Shown here piece after piece: positions 62,209-64,000 of a DNA stretch of 64,000 nt (its first letter is position 1; the number at the start of each line of letters is the position of its first letter). Below the pieces are notes generated by a model, which made no database searches, was not told the DNA's origin, and worked only from the letters and a program-made list of their open reading frames with translations. The DNA is from Casuarius casuarius (lineage: Eukaryota > Chordata > Aves > Casuariiformes > Casuariidae). Location of the stretch: contig PTFA01000042.1 in assembly GCA_003342895.1 (NCBI GenBank), positions 186,001 through 250,000 on the forward strand, read 5' to 3'. Made by a program: the position numbers and the translations under genes.

Positions 62209-64000
62209 CACATCTGGCAACCGTGTATGTGAGTCTTCTTGGGCTTCCTTGGAAAACTCTCTTGGACCATTTCCTTCATGTCTAGAGGATGAGGGGAGAA
62301 AAGGGTGCAGCGATTTCTTACCACCCTCCAGTGTAGGTCTGTAGGTACGAACCCCAAATACATCTGCTGATACATCTTCACTGCTGCAGTAATTCTTGGA
62401 GACTACAAGCAGGAGTACATCCACAAGCAGGGCATCCTGCCTCAGCTCCCCATACCCGTTGCCTTGTCCCCACCTGCAGCCCACTTTGTCCGTTCACTAT
62501 GAACAGCTGACTAGGTAATGGGGATAACTAATTTTTCAGTTACTTTTCCAGGTGATTCCTCCCTGGATCTTGTTACTAATTTTCTTTAAAGCTGGATTAC
62601 ACGTTCGGTGAATTCTGCTCCAATTTCATCCTTCCTTCTGCCTAATTATTTCTGGAAGATGCAGTATATCCGTGCAGTTTATCCATGTATCAGCTGCGTG
62701 AACCAACAATCCATTTTGATAAAGCAAAAATATTAAATTATAACGTTGTTTATAAACAGTCTCATGACTGAATTTTTCTGTTACCTGTTCATTCTCTTAG
62801 AACTCATTTCCCATTGTGAATTGAATAATTTTATTGCATTTTTCATTAGAACTGCTCTAACCGGCTGTCAGACAGCTGTTTTACAAGAGTATCTCCCTCT
62901 CTGTAGAAAATAATTTGATAGCCACATCAAAGCTTCTATAAAAATCTGAAATTTATTGATAGCAACACAATAACTGACTTAATTCATGACAGGCAATTAA
63001 TTTCCTCATAGCCAGCTTTCCCCTGATTGTAAGAGTCTCCAAAACTATGCTAGTTGTTTTATGAATTATTCAGCTTCCCAATTTAATGTGCTTTTCTTAC
63101 TGGCTGGCTGATTTCTTTTTCCTCATTGCTCTTTTGAGCAACTTCTTTATTTTTTTAAACAAGAACAACTTTTCTTCCAGGTATAAACTTATTTCTCTTT
63201 CATTGTCTGTAGGGTAGGGAGAGGACTCTATCTCTAGTATGTCTGCTTTGGCGCTGATAATCTAAAGGCACCTTTTCTACCTGGAACCCATTTTCCGAGA
63301 AGTTTGTTTCCTGCCTTTGTTTGATAACGCAAACACATTTTCTTTTAGCAGGTTGTTTGCCATGCTCCACTAAAATCCTAACCTAAGCACAGGGTTGCAG
63401 TACATAAACTACATATTATATATTGAACTAAATTTACAACAAATTTATACAGAGTCCTAATGAACAAAATACTTTAGCAGTTGCTGTAAGCAATATGACT
63501 TGAAATTCAACAGGAAGGATGACAACTTTTCTCGGCACTTCTGTCTTTTTTTTCCAGGAGAGTTTTTTGCTTAATTAATTCTTCTACTCTAGTCCATCAA
63601 TGGTTAAATTTTATGCTTTCACTGTAAAGATTGTCCAGGGCATTTTCTACCTAAATATCATTATTTTGTTCGGGCGAAGCTTCATTCTTAATATATGTAT
63701 TCCATAACACTTGCTCATCTAATGATGCCTATCTATCTGATAAATCAAGTACATCTGGGATTTGGAAGTTAGCTAGCTGGCAATATGTCAAATATTGCTG
63801 TTTGAAACCTTGACAGCTTCTGAACAAGCTCAGTTTAATCCAAGCTAATTTCGACACTTTTAATGGCTGGTTACCTATCTTTATAACCCATCAATTACAA
63901 GCTTAAAACAATGTACATGGATTAAAATGAAATCCTTCTGATGTGCTTATGTTGCTTAAAAATAGAGTGGTCTGAACAACAGAGACTATTCTCTTGAGAA

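Larger units (their letters stand above)
49221..64000. other. 3' flank of MAP3K7CL, about 14.8 kb without a recognised gene
   Basis: No exon with recognisable protein similarity was found on either strand. Identified content is a MIR-like SINE (53720), G-rich and pyrimidine-rich low-complexity tracts (53480, 59844), palindromic repeats (56640, 57700), a purine-rich block (59010) and short tandem duplications (49295, 61825, 62164). By human gene order BACH1 would follow to the right, but none of its coding exons is seen. Confidence 0.65.

Noticed and set aside
1..64000. Search for CRISPR arrays, operons, prophage or bacterial mobile elements
   Set aside because: The DNA is vertebrate nuclear sequence with spliced genes; none of these features is present.

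Overview
The window is vertebrate nuclear DNA, most likely from a sauropsid (bird, crocodilian or turtle). It is AT-rich, with short exons separated by long introns, one CpG island, decayed MIR-like SINEs and CR1 LINE pieces, and several decayed palindromic elements built around an 'attgacttcaatgg' core. The encoded proteins are close to, but not identical with, mammalian orthologues. I cannot name the species. The CR1 tails resemble those common in turtles and crocodilians, while the CCT8 residues and moderate repeat load also fit a bird.

Two protein-coding genes can be supported, lying head to head. (1) CCT8, the theta subunit of the cytosolic chaperonin TRiC/CCT, is on the minus strand. 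Its first five coding exons (residues 1 to about 188) lie between 4166 and 124, and the rest of the gene runs off the left edge. Its promoter is the CpG island at about 3612-4480, with a perfect NRF1-type site. The intron between coding exons 4 and 5 has a GC donor instead of GT. (2) MAP3K7CL (TAK1-like, kinase-less) is on the plus strand. Four coding exons at 22702-22810, 31335-31396, 40773-40888 and 48951-49131 splice in frame into 142 residues plus stop, with a polyadenylation signal at 49197. A further candidate exon at 22391-22447 would extend the N-terminus in frame.

Layout: 1-4166, CCT8 exons and introns; 3612-4480, CpG island promoter; 4481-22390, intergenic or MAP3K7CL 5' region with old repeats and no recognisable exon; 22391-49220, MAP3K7CL; 49221-64000, 3' flank with no supportable gene, only repeats and low-complexity tracts. 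In human the order on chromosome 21 is CCT8, MAP3K7CL, BACH1, so BACH1 would be expected to the right of the window; no BACH1 coding exon is visible here.

The two genes do not form a pathway. CCT8 is housekeeping protein folding, and MAP3K7CL resembles the TAB-binding tail of the kinase TAK1. I found no evidence for a new biological system. The most useful leads are the GC-AG intron in CCT8, the possible N-terminal extension of MAP3K7CL, and a near-perfect MARE/NF-E2 motif in a MAP3K7CL intron. Nearly all other open reading frames are chance products of GC-rich, purine-rich or pyrimidine-rich sequence.
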